Assembly: GCF_017794765.1 (NCBI RefSeq)
Contig: NZ_CP051236.1
Span: 3,308,192 to 3,372,191 of the forward strand
Reading direction: 5' to 3'
Length of the DNA stretch: 64,000 nucleotides
Source of the DNA: Nitratireductor sp.
GTDB taxonomy: Bacteria > Pseudomonadota > Alphaproteobacteria > Rhizobiales > Rhizobiaceae
Positions 8,054-17,074 of this stretch are shown piece after piece. Positions within the stretch are counted from its first letter, which is position 1; every line of letters begins with the position of its first letter. The notes under the pieces were generated by a model. That model was not told the origin of the DNA. It did not search any database and was given only the letters and a program-made list of their open reading frames with translations. The position numbers were made by a program, and so were the translations under genes.

Positions 8054-9901
8054 ATGTTTCAATGGTTCGAACAAAGGCTTGAGCCTTTTCCAGACGAAGA
8101 ACCGCAGGAGCCACCCCGCACCTTCTTCGCCTTCTGTCTGCATTTCACGAAGGGGGCATGGCCCTATGTCCTGCTGGGAACATTTCTTGTGGCAGCCATC
8201 GCCCTGGCGGAGGTCTGGATGTTCGCCTTTCTGGGAGACATCGTCGACTGGCTGTCGGACCGAGAGCCGGCCACATTCCTCGACGAGGAAGGGGTACGTC
8301 TCCTCGGCATGGCAGGCTTCATCCTTTTTATCCTGCCCGGGCTGATCCTGCTTGCTGGCCTCAACAACCATCAGATTCTGATGGGCAACTACCCCATGAG
8401 AATCCGCTGGCAGGTGCATCGCTATCTGCTCAAGCAGTCGATGAGCTTCTATCAGGACGAATTCGCCGGTCGGATCGCAACCAAGCTCATGCAGACCGCG
8501 CTTGCGGTGCGCGAATGCGTGGTGAAGACCTTCGACGTGTTCAATTATGTCGTGATCTATTTCGTCGGCATTCTGTTCCTGACAGCCTCTGCCGACTGGC
8601 GACTGTCGCTCCCGATCCTGTTCTGGCTCGCCGGCTATATTGCCCTGATGGCTTACTTCATTCCGCGCCTTGGCAAGGTCGCCGAAAAGCAAGCCGATGC
8701 ACGCTCCATCATGACAGGGCGTGTGGTGGACAGCTACACGAACATCCAGACGGTGAAGCTTTTCTCGCATGCGCAGCGCGAGGCCGGCTTTGCGCGTGAA
8801 GGGATGAACGGGTTCCTGCAGACCGTCTATTCCCAGTTCCGCTACGTCACGGGTCTCTATGGCCTTCTCTACTTCCTGAACTCGGCCTGCCTTGTCGCGG
8901 TGGGCTATCTGTCGATCACACTATGGGTCGGCGGGGAAATAACGGTCGGCGCGGTGGCGGTGGCCATCGGTCTGGTTCTGAGACTCTGGAACATGTCGCA
9001 ATGGATCATGTGGGAGCTGACGGGTCTGTTCGAGAATGTAGGCACCGTGCAGGATGGCATCGGCTCAATTTCGCTGCCCCGATTGGTGGACGACAAGCCC
9101 GACGCGAAAGCTCTTTCCGTACCGAAAGGCCGGATCGAGTTCGATCGGATCGGCTTTCATTATGGCAAGAAGGGCGGCGTGATCGAAGATCTCTCCCTGA
9201 CGGTAAAGCCAGGCGAGAAGGTCGGTCTGGTCGGCCGTTCGGGTGCTGGCAAGTCTACACTCGTCAACCTGCTGTTGCGGTTTTATGACCTGGAACGAGG
9301 CCGCATACTGATCGACGGGCAGGACATTGCCACGGTTACACAGGATACACTGAGAGCCGAGATCGGTATGGTGACGCAGGACACATCCCTGCTGCACCGC
9401 TCCGTGCGCGACAACATACTCTACGGTCGACCCGACGCCACTGAAGAGATGATGCTGGAGGCGGCTCGCCGTGCCGAAGCGATGGGCTTCATCGACGGGC
9501 TGAGCGACCCGAAAGGCCGCAGGGGCTTCGACGCGCATGTGGGTGAGCGGGGCGTAAAACTGTCCGGTGGCCAACGCCAGCGCATTGCCATCGCCCGCGT
9601 CATGCTGAAGGATGCACCGATCCTCATTCTCGACGAGGCGACATCGGCGCTCGATTCGGAAGTCGAGGCGGCGATCCAGGAAAACCTCTATCGACTTATG
9701 GAGGGAAAAACGGTGATCGCCATTGCGCACCGGCTTTCAACCATCGCCGCGATGGACCGCCTTGTTGTCATGGACAAGGGCCGCATTGTCGAGGAAGGGA
9801 CACATGACGAACTGGTGGCTGCGGGCGGGCTCTATGCGAGCCTGTGGCAACGTCAGTCCGGCGGGTTCCTCGATCTGGAAGTGAGTGAGGCTGCGGAATG
9901 A
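8054..9901 (+). CDS. ABC exporter half-transporter A (membrane and ATPase domains fused)
   Basis: This 615-residue protein has an N-terminal six-helix exporter domain (about residues 30-330) and a C-terminal nucleotide-binding domain. The Walker A GRSGAGKST is near residue 394, LSGGQRQRIAIAR near 502, and Walker B ILILDEATSALD and the switch histidine (IAHRLST) are intact. Such proteins act as dimers in the inner membrane and export lipids, drugs or peptides. Its 3' end overlaps the next half-transporter by 4 bases (ATGA), so the two are translationally coupled and probably form a heterodimer. The cargo is unknown. Confidence 0.93.
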   Translation: MFQWFEQRLEPFPDEEPQEPPRTFFAFCLHFTKGAWPYVLLGTFLVAAIALAEVWMFAFLGDIVDWLSDREPATFLDEEGVRLLGMAGFILFILPGLILLAGLNNHQILMGNYPMRIRWQVHRYLLKQSMSFYQDEFAGRIATKLMQTALAVRECVVKTFDVFNYVVIYFVGILFLTASADWRLSLPILFWLAGYIALMAYFIPRLGKVAEKQADARSIMTGRVVDSYTNIQTVKLFSHAQREAGFAREGMNGFLQTVYSQFRYVTGLYGLLYFLNSACLVAVGYLSITLWVGGEITVGAVAVAIGLVLRLWNMSQWIMWELTGLFENVGTVQDGIGSISLPRLVDDKPDAKALSVPKGRIEFDRIGFHYGKKGGVIEDLSLTVKPGEKVGLVGRSGAGKSTLVNLLLRFYDLERGRILIDGQDIATVTQDTLRAEIGMVTQDTSLLHRSVRDNILYGRPDATEEMMLEAARRAEAMGFIDGLSDPKGRRGFDAHVGERGVKLSGGQRQRIAIARVMLKDAPILILDEATSALDSEVEAAIQENLYRLMEGKTVIAIAHRLSTIAAMDRLVVMDKGRIVEEGTHDELVAAGGLYASLWQRQSGGFLDLEVSEAAE

Positions 9902-11784
9902 ACGAAGACGAGAAAAGCAGAGAACCGCCCAGATCGGAAAGCCTCTGGCGTAGTGTCGAAGGGGTCATCGACCCCTTCGGCGACACCGGGCGCTCCGTGC
10001 TGCCGGTGAAGGCGCATGAGTTCATCCTGTTTTTTGCGAGCCAGGCCAAATGGCCGTTTATCCTGCTTCTGATCGCCGGCGGACTGATGGGCGCCGTCGA
10101 TGCCGGGCTCTACTGGGCGCTGGGCTGGCTGATCGATCTTCTGGATTCGGCTTCGCCGCAGACACTGATCGCCGACCACTGGGGTAAACTCGCGGCCTTT
10201 CTTGCCCTGCTCCTTGTGATCCGCGCGGTGGTGATCATCGGCAACACGATCCTAGAGGAACAGGTGATAGCGCCCGCCTTTTACCAGCGTGTCCGCTGGC
10301 AGGCGTTCCGCCGGGTCATCGAACAGCCCTATGAGTTCTATCAAAACGACTTCGCCGGCCGCATCGCGACCAAGATCCTGCAGGGTGGCGAGGCCACCGG
10401 CGATTTCATCATCGATGTTCTGCAGACCATGTGGAGCTTCCTCACCTTCGTGGTGCTGGCCGCTTCCATTCTGACCGTGCTCGACCCGTTCATGGGGCTG
10501 GTGGTCCTGCTTTGGCTCGTGGCCTATATGGCGGTTGCCCGCTACCTGCTGCCCCCGCTCCGGCGGGCTGGCCGCCGCACCGCAGACCAGCGCTCCATCC
10601 TGAACGGGCGCATGGTGGACGCGTTTACAAACATCCTCGCGGTGAAACTGTTCGATAGTGGCCAGCGCGAACACTCCTATGTGCGCGAGGGCATGGCGCA
10701 TTTCCTGAATGCGGTGCAAAAACTGACGCGCGCCATCACTCGTGTGCGCGTGACCGTGGCCATCGTCAACGGCTTCATGATGGCGGCGATCTTCGTTCTT
10801 GCCATCTCCCGCTGGATGGACAGCGCCATCACCACCGGTGAGATCGCTGCAGCGATGGGCCTTGTTTTCCGGCTCAACCAGATGTCGGGCTGGATGATGT
10901 TCAACATCAACGGGTTGATCCGCAACTATGCGACCGTCCAGGATTCCACCACGGTGGTTTCGGTAGAGCCGGCAATCCGCGATGCTGACAATGCCAGAGA
11001 GATGGAGCGTGCGAAGGGGGACATCCGTTTCGACAACGTCACGTTCAACTATGGCAAGGAAAGCGGCATCATCGAAGGGCTCGACCTGCATATCAAGCCG
11101 GGTGAGCGGGTCGCGTTGGTCGGGCCTTCGGGCGCCGGCAAGACCACCATCGTGAACCTGATGCTCCGGCTCTTCGAGGCTGAACATGGAAAGATCCTGC
11201 TCGACGGGCAGGACATCACCGAGGTCACGCAGGCATCGCTGCGCAACCAGTTCGGCGTGGTGAGCCAGGAGCCGATGCTGATGCACCGCTCGATCCGCGA
11301 AAACATCGCCTATGGCCGGGGCAAAGCCAGCGAAGAGGATATCATTGCCGCGGCGAAGCGTGCTTCGGCCCACGAGTTCATTCTCAATGTTTCGGACCCG
11401 AAAGGTCGCACCGGCTATGACGCAGTGGTGGGCGAGCGCGGCGTCAAGCTCTCCGGCGGTCAGCGCCAGCGCATCGCGATTGCCCGCATGATGCTGAAGA
11501 ACGCGCCTATCCTCATCCTTGACGAAGCGACTTCGGCGCTCGATTCCGAGATCGAAGCCGTGATCCAGGAAAATCTCGAGCGGCTGATGGAGCACAAGAC
11601 GGTGATCGCGGTGGCACACCGACTTTCAACCATCGCCGCGCTCGACCGGATCATCGTGCTTGATCAGGGACGTATCGTGGAGGAAGGCTCCCATGAGACG
11701 CTGGTGGAACTGAACGGGCTTTACGCCCAACTCTGGAAACGCCAGTCAGGGGGCTTTCTGGGCGAGCGGATGGCCGCCGAATAG
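9898..11784 (+). CDS. ABC exporter half-transporter B
   Basis: This 628-residue partner has the same layout as the gene before it. A membrane domain is followed by an ATPase domain with Walker A GPSGAGKTT near residue 409, LSGGQRQRIAIAR near 517, ILILDEATSALD and VAHRLST. Both ATP sites of a heterodimer would look catalytically intact, unlike the degenerate-site exporters of Firmicutes. The two proteins are clearly similar along their length, so the pair arose by tandem duplication. A GC-rich hairpin at 11817-11834 followed by TTT may end the operon. Confidence 0.93.
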   Translation: MNEDEKSREPPRSESLWRSVEGVIDPFGDTGRSVLPVKAHEFILFFASQAKWPFILLLIAGGLMGAVDAGLYWALGWLIDLLDSASPQTLIADHWGKLAAFLALLLVIRAVVIIGNTILEEQVIAPAFYQRVRWQAFRRVIEQPYEFYQNDFAGRIATKILQGGEATGDFIIDVLQTMWSFLTFVVLAASILTVLDPFMGLVVLLWLVAYMAVARYLLPPLRRAGRRTADQRSILNGRMVDAFTNILAVKLFDSGQREHSYVREGMAHFLNAVQKLTRAITRVRVTVAIVNGFMMAAIFVLAISRWMDSAITTGEIAAAMGLVFRLNQMSGWMMFNINGLIRNYATVQDSTTVVSVEPAIRDADNAREMERAKGDIRFDNVTFNYGKESGIIEGLDLHIKPGERVALVGPSGAGKTTIVNLMLRLFEAEHGKILLDGQDITEVTQASLRNQFGVVSQEPMLMHRSIRENIAYGRGKASEEDIIAAAKRASAHEFILNVSDPKGRTGYDAVVGERGVKLSGGQRQRIAIARMMLKNAPILILDEATSALDSEIEAVIQENLERLMEHKTVIAVAHRLSTIAALDRIIVLDQGRIVEEGSHETLVELNGLYAQLWKRQSGGFLGERMAAE

Positions 11785-12010
11785 CCTCGTCGACACATGC
11801 AGTCGCAGGCGTGGAGGACCGGGCGAACCCGGCCTTTCCTGCGCTACCGATCCTGTTCATCGGCAGGTCCGCCAGCTCCTCCATCGACATCCGACGCAAA
11901 ACCGGATGAGCCAACGGGTCGTGCTGCCATTCGGCTTCCGCCAGTGCTTTGCGAGCCAGCCGGTAACGGGCTCTGAAAGCCTGAACTTTTATCCAGAAAA
12001 ACTGTATCAT
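11651..12010 (-). CDS. DUF1127-like small basic protein
   Basis: The start at 12010 has AAGGGA upstream, and the first 55 residues look genuine. A hydrophobic-basic start (MIQFFWIKVQAFRARYRL) is followed by LRRMSMEELADLPMNR, which resembles the RELADLG end of DUF1127 proteins. These small arginine-rich proteins are linked to RNA and phosphate or carbon metabolism in related bacteria. Beyond residue 55 the frame becomes low-complexity and runs 134 bases into the 3' end of the ABC gene on the other strand, so the functional part may be only the N-terminal half. It is divergent from the LysR gene at 12113. Confidence 0.5.
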   Translation of the reverse strand: MIQFFWIKVQAFRARYRLARKALAEAEWQHDPLAHPVLRRMSMEELADLPMNRIGSAGKAGFARSSTPATACVDEAIRRPSARPESPLTGVSRVGRKARSVPPASHGSLPPRYVPDQAR

Positions 12011-12012
12011 TG

Positions 12013-12033
12013 CATTCCCTTTCTCGAGGAATG
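12013..12033. promoter_or_regulatory. Possible LysR-type operator
   Basis: CATTCC and GGAATG form an inverted repeat with a 9-base centre in the 102-base gap between the divergent DUF1127-like and LysR genes. It overlaps the ribosome binding region of the former. The position suits autoregulation by the LysR protein. Confidence 0.35.
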
Positions 12034-12112
12034 GCGTTTTCAACAGCCAAGATCCATGCGGATGCACTGATTTTCAATGGAGATTGCCTATCGGATGCTT
12101 TAGAAAAACTGC

Positions 12113-13003
12113 ATGAAACATCTGCCAAGAGTTCACCTGAACGGACTCCGCGCCGTGGAAGCGGTCGGCCGCGGCGGCTCATTGAGTGCTGCCGCAGAAG
12201 AGCTGGGCGTGTCCGTCGGCGCCGTCAGCCAGCAGGTGCTCAAGACCGAAGCACAGCTCGGGGCAGCGATTTTCGAGCGGACAGGACGCGGCATACGCCC
12301 GACTGCGCTCGGACGGCAGTTCATTGAGCGCCTGGGCATAGGATTTCAGGCACTGGATTCGGCGGTGGCGTTGACGCGGCATGACACGGACTCGGTGTTG
12401 ACGATTTCGGTCGCTCCGGTCTTTGCCGCCAAATGGCTGGTGCCGCGGCTTGCACGCTATGCAAGAGCACACCCGGAAACCAAGCTCCGGCTTGAAGCCT
12501 CCATCGGTCTGGTGCATCTCGACAGTACTGACATAGACCTTGCGATCCGTGTCGGCGAGGGGAACTGGCCGGATGTGCGCGCAGAATATCTTCTTCCGCA
12601 GGAAGTGTTTCCTGTCTGTGCCCCTGCGATCGCCGAGCACCTTAAAACACCGGAAGACGTCCTGACCGCCCCCATAATCCGCGATGCCAACTCCAACATC
12701 GAATGGGATGTGTGGCTGAAACCGCTGGGCCTCGACGAACGGGATCTGGCTGAAGGCGATACGTTTACCGACGCAGCACTCTGCCTTGATGCGGCTATTG
12801 CCGGACAGGGCGTGATGCTCGCATGGCACACGCTTGCCCATGATGCCCTGCGCGGCGGTCAACTCGTCGCCCCCTTCCGCGAGCGCGCGAAGACACGCTT
12901 CAGCTATTGGCTGATCACTTCGCAAAACCGGCCGGAGCCTACAAAGGTGCGCGGTTTCAAGACCTGGCTACGAAGCGAGATTACGCAGATGCTGGCGGAG
13001 TAA
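12113..13003 (+). CDS. LysR-family transcriptional regulator, GcvA-like
   Basis: This 296-residue regulator has an N-terminal winged helix-turn-helix (about residues 8-66, with SLSAAAEELGVSVGAVSQQV) and a LysR substrate-binding domain of the GcvA type. Its neighbour on the other strand is a DUF1127-like gene. In Brucella and Agrobacterium the LysR protein VtlR controls DUF1127 genes, so a VtlR-like role is possible but is an inference from context only. The effector cannot be read from the sequence. Confidence 0.88.
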   Translation: MKHLPRVHLNGLRAVEAVGRGGSLSAAAEELGVSVGAVSQQVLKTEAQLGAAIFERTGRGIRPTALGRQFIERLGIGFQALDSAVALTRHDTDSVLTISVAPVFAAKWLVPRLARYARAHPETKLRLEASIGLVHLDSTDIDLAIRVGEGNWPDVRAEYLLPQEVFPVCAPAIAEHLKTPEDVLTAPIIRDANSNIEWDVWLKPLGLDERDLAEGDTFTDAALCLDAAIAGQGVMLAWHTLAHDALRGGQLVAPFRERAKTRFSYWLITSQNRPEPTKVRGFKTWLRSEITQMLAE

Positions 13004-13122
13004 CCGTTGCGTTTACGGTAAAATCTGCCGGTCCGATCACGGTTTTTTCCATCGGCAACCTCTTGCCGCATTCCGTGTTATAGTTCATGGCACGCATAAA
13101 CTGAGAACAGGAGGATCGTCTC

Positions 13123-13308
13123 ATGAAGGAATTTCATTGCGGCTCGCTCGTTCCAGGCTGCGACTGGCATACGCGCCATGAAGAAGAGGCGGAAGTCATT
13201 CGCCGTGCAGCCGAGCACATGCGCGAAGCTCACGGCGAAACCGTGATCCGCGAAAGCATGGTGGAAGCCATTCGCTCACGCATCGGCGAGGCGCGCAACG
13301 CGGCCTGA
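13123..13308 (+). CDS. DUF1059 small protein
   Basis: This 61-residue protein matches the DUF1059 pattern. It begins MKEFHCGSLVPGCDW, with two cysteines at residues 6 and 13, followed by a His/Glu-rich helix (RRAAEHMREAHGE). The cysteine and histidine pattern suggests metal binding, but the family has no known function. The ribosome binding site ACAGGAGG is strong. It is probably a single-gene unit that converges on the CCA transferase operon. Confidence 0.85.
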   Translation: MKEFHCGSLVPGCDWHTRHEEEAEVIRRAAEHMREAHGETVIRESMVEAIRSRIGEARNAA

Positions 13309-13330
13309 CCACCCATGCAAGCCGGAGAGA

Positions 13331-14599
13331 TCATCCGGCGGAAGAGATGATTGAGGCGGCGCGCTCGAGCAGCGCGTCGCGTTTCAATGAAAAGTCGGAG
13401 TCGACCCAGTCCTCCTCCAGCCGCGCGAGGGTGTCCCCGACTGACTTTCCCTTTTCAAGTCCAAGGTTTGCCAGATCGGTCCCATTGATCGGGAAAGCCG
13501 GCTTTTGCCATGCCTCGGCAAGCTTCATGAGGCGGGTATACCCCGCTGCTTCCGTCAAGGCCATGTCGTCTTGCGAGGCTCGCGCGCGTGCGCTCACCAA
13601 AGCCAGTTTCAGACGCCACAAAAAGCCTTCCCCCTCGGCTCGGTATGCAAGTTTTCTGAATCCGCTTTCGCTCAGATCAGCTGGCGCAACCGGTGCACTC
13701 GCCCAGCCAGAAAGTGCTTTTTTCTCCGCATTGGACAGGCGCAAACGCTTCCCCAGTTCTGAAATGCGGGGACCATCGGGCGGAATGATTGCGGCAAGCC
13801 TCAGCAATGGCTCGGGCTTCCAGCCCAGTGTCTGCTCTGTCTCGATCAGCGGAGCTATCGTATCGATGCCCCATTTTTCCGATTCCGGAAGAACTTTCGT
13901 CAAAACGCCTGTCTGGCGCATCCACAGGAGGGCGCGTGAGGGATCCGGTGCCGAGAGAAGTTTTTTCAACTCCGCCCAGACACGTTCGGCCGACAACCGC
14001 TCCAGCCCGTCGCGATGGCGTGCACAGGCCTTGAGCCCCGCCGCATCGGGGCGCCCCCGCCCATACCAGGCGAAGAAGCGGAAAAACCGCAGTATGCGCA
14101 GATAATCCTCGGCAATCCGCGTATTGGCATCGCCGATGAACCGCAGGGTCTGGCTTTCGAGATCCCGCAAGCCGCCCACCAGATCGACGATCTCGCCATC
14201 CGCGCGGGCATAAAGCGCGTTGATGGTGAAGTCACGCCGTTCGGCATCGCTGCGCCAGTCGCGACCGAAAGTGACGTTCGCATGCCGGCCATCGGTCTCC
14301 ACATCGGCGCGCAGCGTGGTGACTTCGTAGGCCCGGCCTTCAGCGATCACCGTGACAGTACCATGTTCGATGCCGGTCGGTGCGGTACGGAAACCGGCGC
14401 CGCGCGCCCGGCGCACCGTCTCGTCCGGCTCCGTGGTGGTGGCAATGTCGATATCGGTCACGGACTGGCCAAGCAGCGTGTTGCGCACTGCCCCGCCAAC
14501 GACACGCGCCTCATCTCCCTCCGTAGAAAGTGCAGCAAGAAGCGCCTGGAGTTTTTTGTCGGACAGCCATTCCGAATCTGAAATCAACCGCTTGTCCAT
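13331..14599 (-). CDS. cca: CCA tRNA nucleotidyltransferase / poly(A) polymerase family
   Basis: This 422-residue class II nucleotidyltransferase adds or repairs the 3' CCA of tRNA. VVGGAVRNTLLG and the catalytic DIDIATT (paired aspartates) are near residues 30-55. RRDFTINALYA and the RFFRFFAWYGRG arm are also present, with a helical C-terminal part. The open frame extends to 14707, but the TGA of the Nudix gene shares its last base with the ATG at 14599, so coupling fixes the start. It is the third gene of a DUF1285-Nudix-CCA operon common in rhizobia. Confidence 0.93.
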   Translation of the reverse strand: MDKRLISDSEWLSDKKLQALLAALSTEGDEARVVGGAVRNTLLGQSVTDIDIATTTEPDETVRRARGAGFRTAPTGIEHGTVTVIAEGRAYEVTTLRADVETDGRHANVTFGRDWRSDAERRDFTINALYARADGEIVDLVGGLRDLESQTLRFIGDANTRIAEDYLRILRFFRFFAWYGRGRPDAAGLKACARHRDGLERLSAERVWAELKKLLSAPDPSRALLWMRQTGVLTKVLPESEKWGIDTIAPLIETEQTLGWKPEPLLRLAAIIPPDGPRISELGKRLRLSNAEKKALSGWASAPVAPADLSESGFRKLAYRAEGEGFLWRLKLALVSARARASQDDMALTEAAGYTRLMKLAEAWQKPAFPINGTDLANLGLEKGKSVGDTLARLEEDWVDSDFSLKRDALLERAASIISSAG

Positions 14600-15237
14600 C
14601 AAGCATAAAGTCTTTCGTAAAGAGTGCGAATGATCCCCGCAGTAACACCCCATATGAAGCGCTCGCCGAAGGGCATGGTATAGTAGAACCTTTCCTTTTC
14701 CTGCCACAGACGACTTTCGCGCCGATGATTGGCGGGATCCATCAGGAAGGCCAGCGGCACCTCGAAAGCTGCATCCACCTCGTCGGGGTTGATGCGCAAA
14801 TCGAAGCCCGGTTGAACGATGCCCAGAACCGGTGCGATGCGGTATCCGCTTCCGGTAGAATAGTCGGGCATGCGCCCGACCACATCGACCGCGTCGGGAA
14901 GAAGGCCGATCTCCTCATCCGCCTCGCGCAATGCCGCGGCCTCCGGCGAGGCATCCTCCGGATCGATACGCCCACCGGGAAACGCTATCTGGCCCGAGTG
15001 ATTGCGCAGTGCCTGGGTACGCTGGGTCAGAATGACCGACGCGCCATCCGCATGGTCCACCACGGGAATAAGAACCGCTGCATCGCGCAGACCGGGTCGC
15101 ACGATCATTTCACGCAAATCCGGGTTCAGTGTGTGGTCGCCGTAATCTTCCCCCCCGGCGGGCCCCTGCTGGAGTGCCGCGCGCCGGCGAAACTCTTCGG
15201 CCGAGTAAAGGGGCGTGGAGGCGCTTGCCATGGTCAT
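14599..15237 (-). CDS. Nudix hydrolase, CoA pyrophosphatase type
   Basis: This 212-residue protein carries the Nudix box GGRIDPEDASPEAAALREA followed by DEEIGL, and before it TQRTQALRNHSGQIAFPGG, typical of the NudL/CoA pyrophosphatase subgroup. Such enzymes split CoA into 4'-phosphopantetheine and 3',5'-ADP with Mg2+. The ATG at 15237 overlaps the stop of the DUF1285 gene (ATGA), which decides the start over several nearby ATGs. The exact nucleotide substrate is inferred from the subgroup. Confidence 0.88.
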   Translation of the reverse strand: MTMASASTPLYSAEEFRRRAALQQGPAGGEDYGDHTLNPDLREMIVRPGLRDAAVLIPVVDHADGASVILTQRTQALRNHSGQIAFPGGRIDPEDASPEAAALREADEEIGLLPDAVDVVGRMPDYSTGSGYRIAPVLGIVQPGFDLRINPDEVDAAFEVPLAFLMDPANHRRESRLWQEKERFYYTMPFGERFIWGVTAGIIRTLYERLYA

Positions 15238-15863
15238 TGCGACAGCCTGTGCAACGCGTCGGCGGGCATGACGGGAAACACCGCGCCGCGCGAGCGGATC
15301 GCAAACATAAGACACCCGCCGATCTCGACCTCCTCGCCCGCCTCCACCAGATCATACATGACAGAGCGCGCCACAAGAGCTTCAAGCCTTCCGCGCACAT
15401 GCAGATAGGGCTTCAATCCGCCTGTTTCCGGCTGATCCACAAAGCGCAATTCGTGCTCGGGACCGGCTTCAACCACATCACCGACATTTGTGCGGAAGGT
15501 AAGCGCTTGTGCTTCCCCCTCCCCCGTCACGACCATCTCCACTGCAAGAAACGGAGCATCTTCAACGCGAATGCCGACCTTTTCCACCGGAGTTACGAGA
15601 TAGGTTTTTCCATCCTCATCCTTGCGCAGAACGGAAGAGAAAAGCTGAACCAGCGCCGGGCGTCCGATCGGTGTTCCCATGTAGAACCAGGTACCATCGG
15701 CGCGAATCTCCATATCGAGATCGCCGCAAAACTCGGGGTTCCAGCGCTCCACCGGCGGCACGCCCTTGTCGGAACGGGCGGCGCGAGCGATCATAGCTTC
15801 CAGACTGGCAGTGTCAGAAGCTCCGGCGAGGCCTGATGTGGTCTTGCTCGTTTTCTTGTTCAT
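15234..15863 (-). CDS. DUF1285 domain protein
   Basis: This 209-residue protein matches the DUF1285 family in length and in blocks such as WNPEFCGDLDMEIRADGTWFY and RPALVQLFSSVLRKDEDG. Its function is unknown; structures of relatives show a PH-like fold. The start at 15863 (MNKKTSKT) is chosen because the upstream extension to 15941 is AT-rich and unlike the family. It begins the operon with the Nudix and CCA genes and is divergent from moxR across about 160 bases. Confidence 0.85.
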   Translation of the reverse strand: MNKKTSKTTSGLAGASDTASLEAMIARAARSDKGVPPVERWNPEFCGDLDMEIRADGTWFYMGTPIGRPALVQLFSSVLRKDEDGKTYLVTPVEKVGIRVEDAPFLAVEMVVTGEGEAQALTFRTNVGDVVEAGPEHELRFVDQPETGGLKPYLHVRGRLEALVARSVMYDLVEAGEEVEIGGCLMFAIRSRGAVFPVMPADALHRLSQ

Positions 15864-16023
15864 GGTCACGAAATAGTCACTGTTGTTTCGCTTGTCAGCC
15901 TTGTTGAGTGTTTTAAATTTGCCAAAGGGACGTGAAGGCACGAATCGCTCCAGACACGTGCCGGTGTGATCCGTTCCTGCTGCCCACTAGTCGCGCGGGG
16001 CTTTCAATGAGGATCAAGACGGC

Positions 16024-17046
16024 ATGAGCATTGTTTCCAAAAACGAACTCCCCGGCAAAAAGCCCATGAGCGACAAGGAAATGGTCGCAGAAGCCGAGCG
16101 CGCGCTGGCGGATATCGCCAAGGTGCGCGATGGCGTCGGGCAGGTAATCTTCGGGCAGGAAGCGGTGGTGGAGCGCACGCTGGTGGCAATCCTCGCCGGC
16201 GGCCATGCACTGCTCGTCGGTGTGCCCGGACTGGCCAAGACAAAGCTGGTGGAGACGCTCGGCGTTGTGCTCGGTCTCGATGCACGACGCATCCAGTTCA
16301 CACCGGACCTGATGCCCTCCGACATTCTGGGTTCGGAAGTGATGGAGCAGGATGAGAAGGGCAAGCGCTCCTTCCGCTTTCTGCCCGGTCCCATCTTTTC
16401 ACAGCTTCTGATGGCCGATGAAATCAACCGCGCCAGCCCGCGCACCCAATCCGCGCTCCTTCAGTCGATGCAGGAATATCACGTGACCGTGGCCGGCCAC
16501 CGACACGACCTTCCCTCACCCTTCCATGTGCTCGCAACCCAAAACCCGCTGGAGCAGGAAGGCACCTATCCTTTGCCGGAAGCACAGCTCGATCGCTTTC
16601 TGATGCAGGTGGACATTCTCTATCCCGAACTCGACGCCGAGCGGCGCATCCTTCTCGAAACCACGGGCACGGATGAAGCTGAGGCAAAGAACGCGCTTTC
16701 GCCGGAACGGCTGAAGGAAATCCAGATGCTGATCCGCCGTATGCCCGTGCCCGAGAGCGTGGTCGATGCGATTCTCCAACTGGTGCGCACGGCGAGACCT
16801 GGCGTCGGCAACCCCGACACTGACCGCCATGTGGCCTGGGGCCCCGGCCCTCGCGCCAGCCAGGCACTGACACTCTGTGCCCGTGCCCGGGCGCTCTATG
16901 ACGGCAGGCTCGCCCCCTCCGTGGACGACGTGCGGGCGCTGGCCGAACCTGTGCTTCAACATCGGATGGCATTGACCTTCGCGGCCCGGGCGGAAGGCAT
17001 GACCGTGCGCGACGTGATCCGGCGCCTCGTGAAGGCGCTCGACTGA
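16024..17046 (+). CDS. moxR: MoxR-type AAA+ ATPase
   Basis: This 340-residue AAA+ chaperone-like ATPase has Walker A GVPGLAKTK near residue 67, Walker B LLMADEINRASPRTQSALL and sensor ATQNPLEQEGTYPLPEAQLD. MoxR proteins work with von Willebrand factor A (VWA) proteins to assemble or activate target complexes, often in envelope stress. This gene starts a four-gene run with DUF58 and two membrane VWA-like proteins, the classic MoxR arrangement. The start may be 16024 or ATG 16066. Confidence 0.93.
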   Translation: MSIVSKNELPGKKPMSDKEMVAEAERALADIAKVRDGVGQVIFGQEAVVERTLVAILAGGHALLVGVPGLAKTKLVETLGVVLGLDARRIQFTPDLMPSDILGSEVMEQDEKGKRSFRFLPGPIFSQLLMADEINRASPRTQSALLQSMQEYHVTVAGHRHDLPSPFHVLATQNPLEQEGTYPLPEAQLDRFLMQVDILYPELDAERRILLETTGTDEAEAKNALSPERLKEIQMLIRRMPVPESVVDAILQLVRTARPGVGNPDTDRHVAWGPGPRASQALTLCARARALYDGRLAPSVDDVRALAEPVLQHRMALTFAARAEGMTVRDVIRRLVKALD

Positions 17047-17074
17047 TGGACCCCGCGCTCCAGATAGGATCCTG

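Noticed and set aside
10252-11619. A 455-codon minus-strand frame opposite ABC exporter B
   Set aside because: It is the shadow of a gene with intact Walker A, LSGGQ and Walker B motifs.
13004-13122. A possible AbcR-type small RNA after the LysR gene
   Set aside because: The gap contains a small hairpin and a T-run but not the C-rich loop motifs expected for AbcR RNAs.
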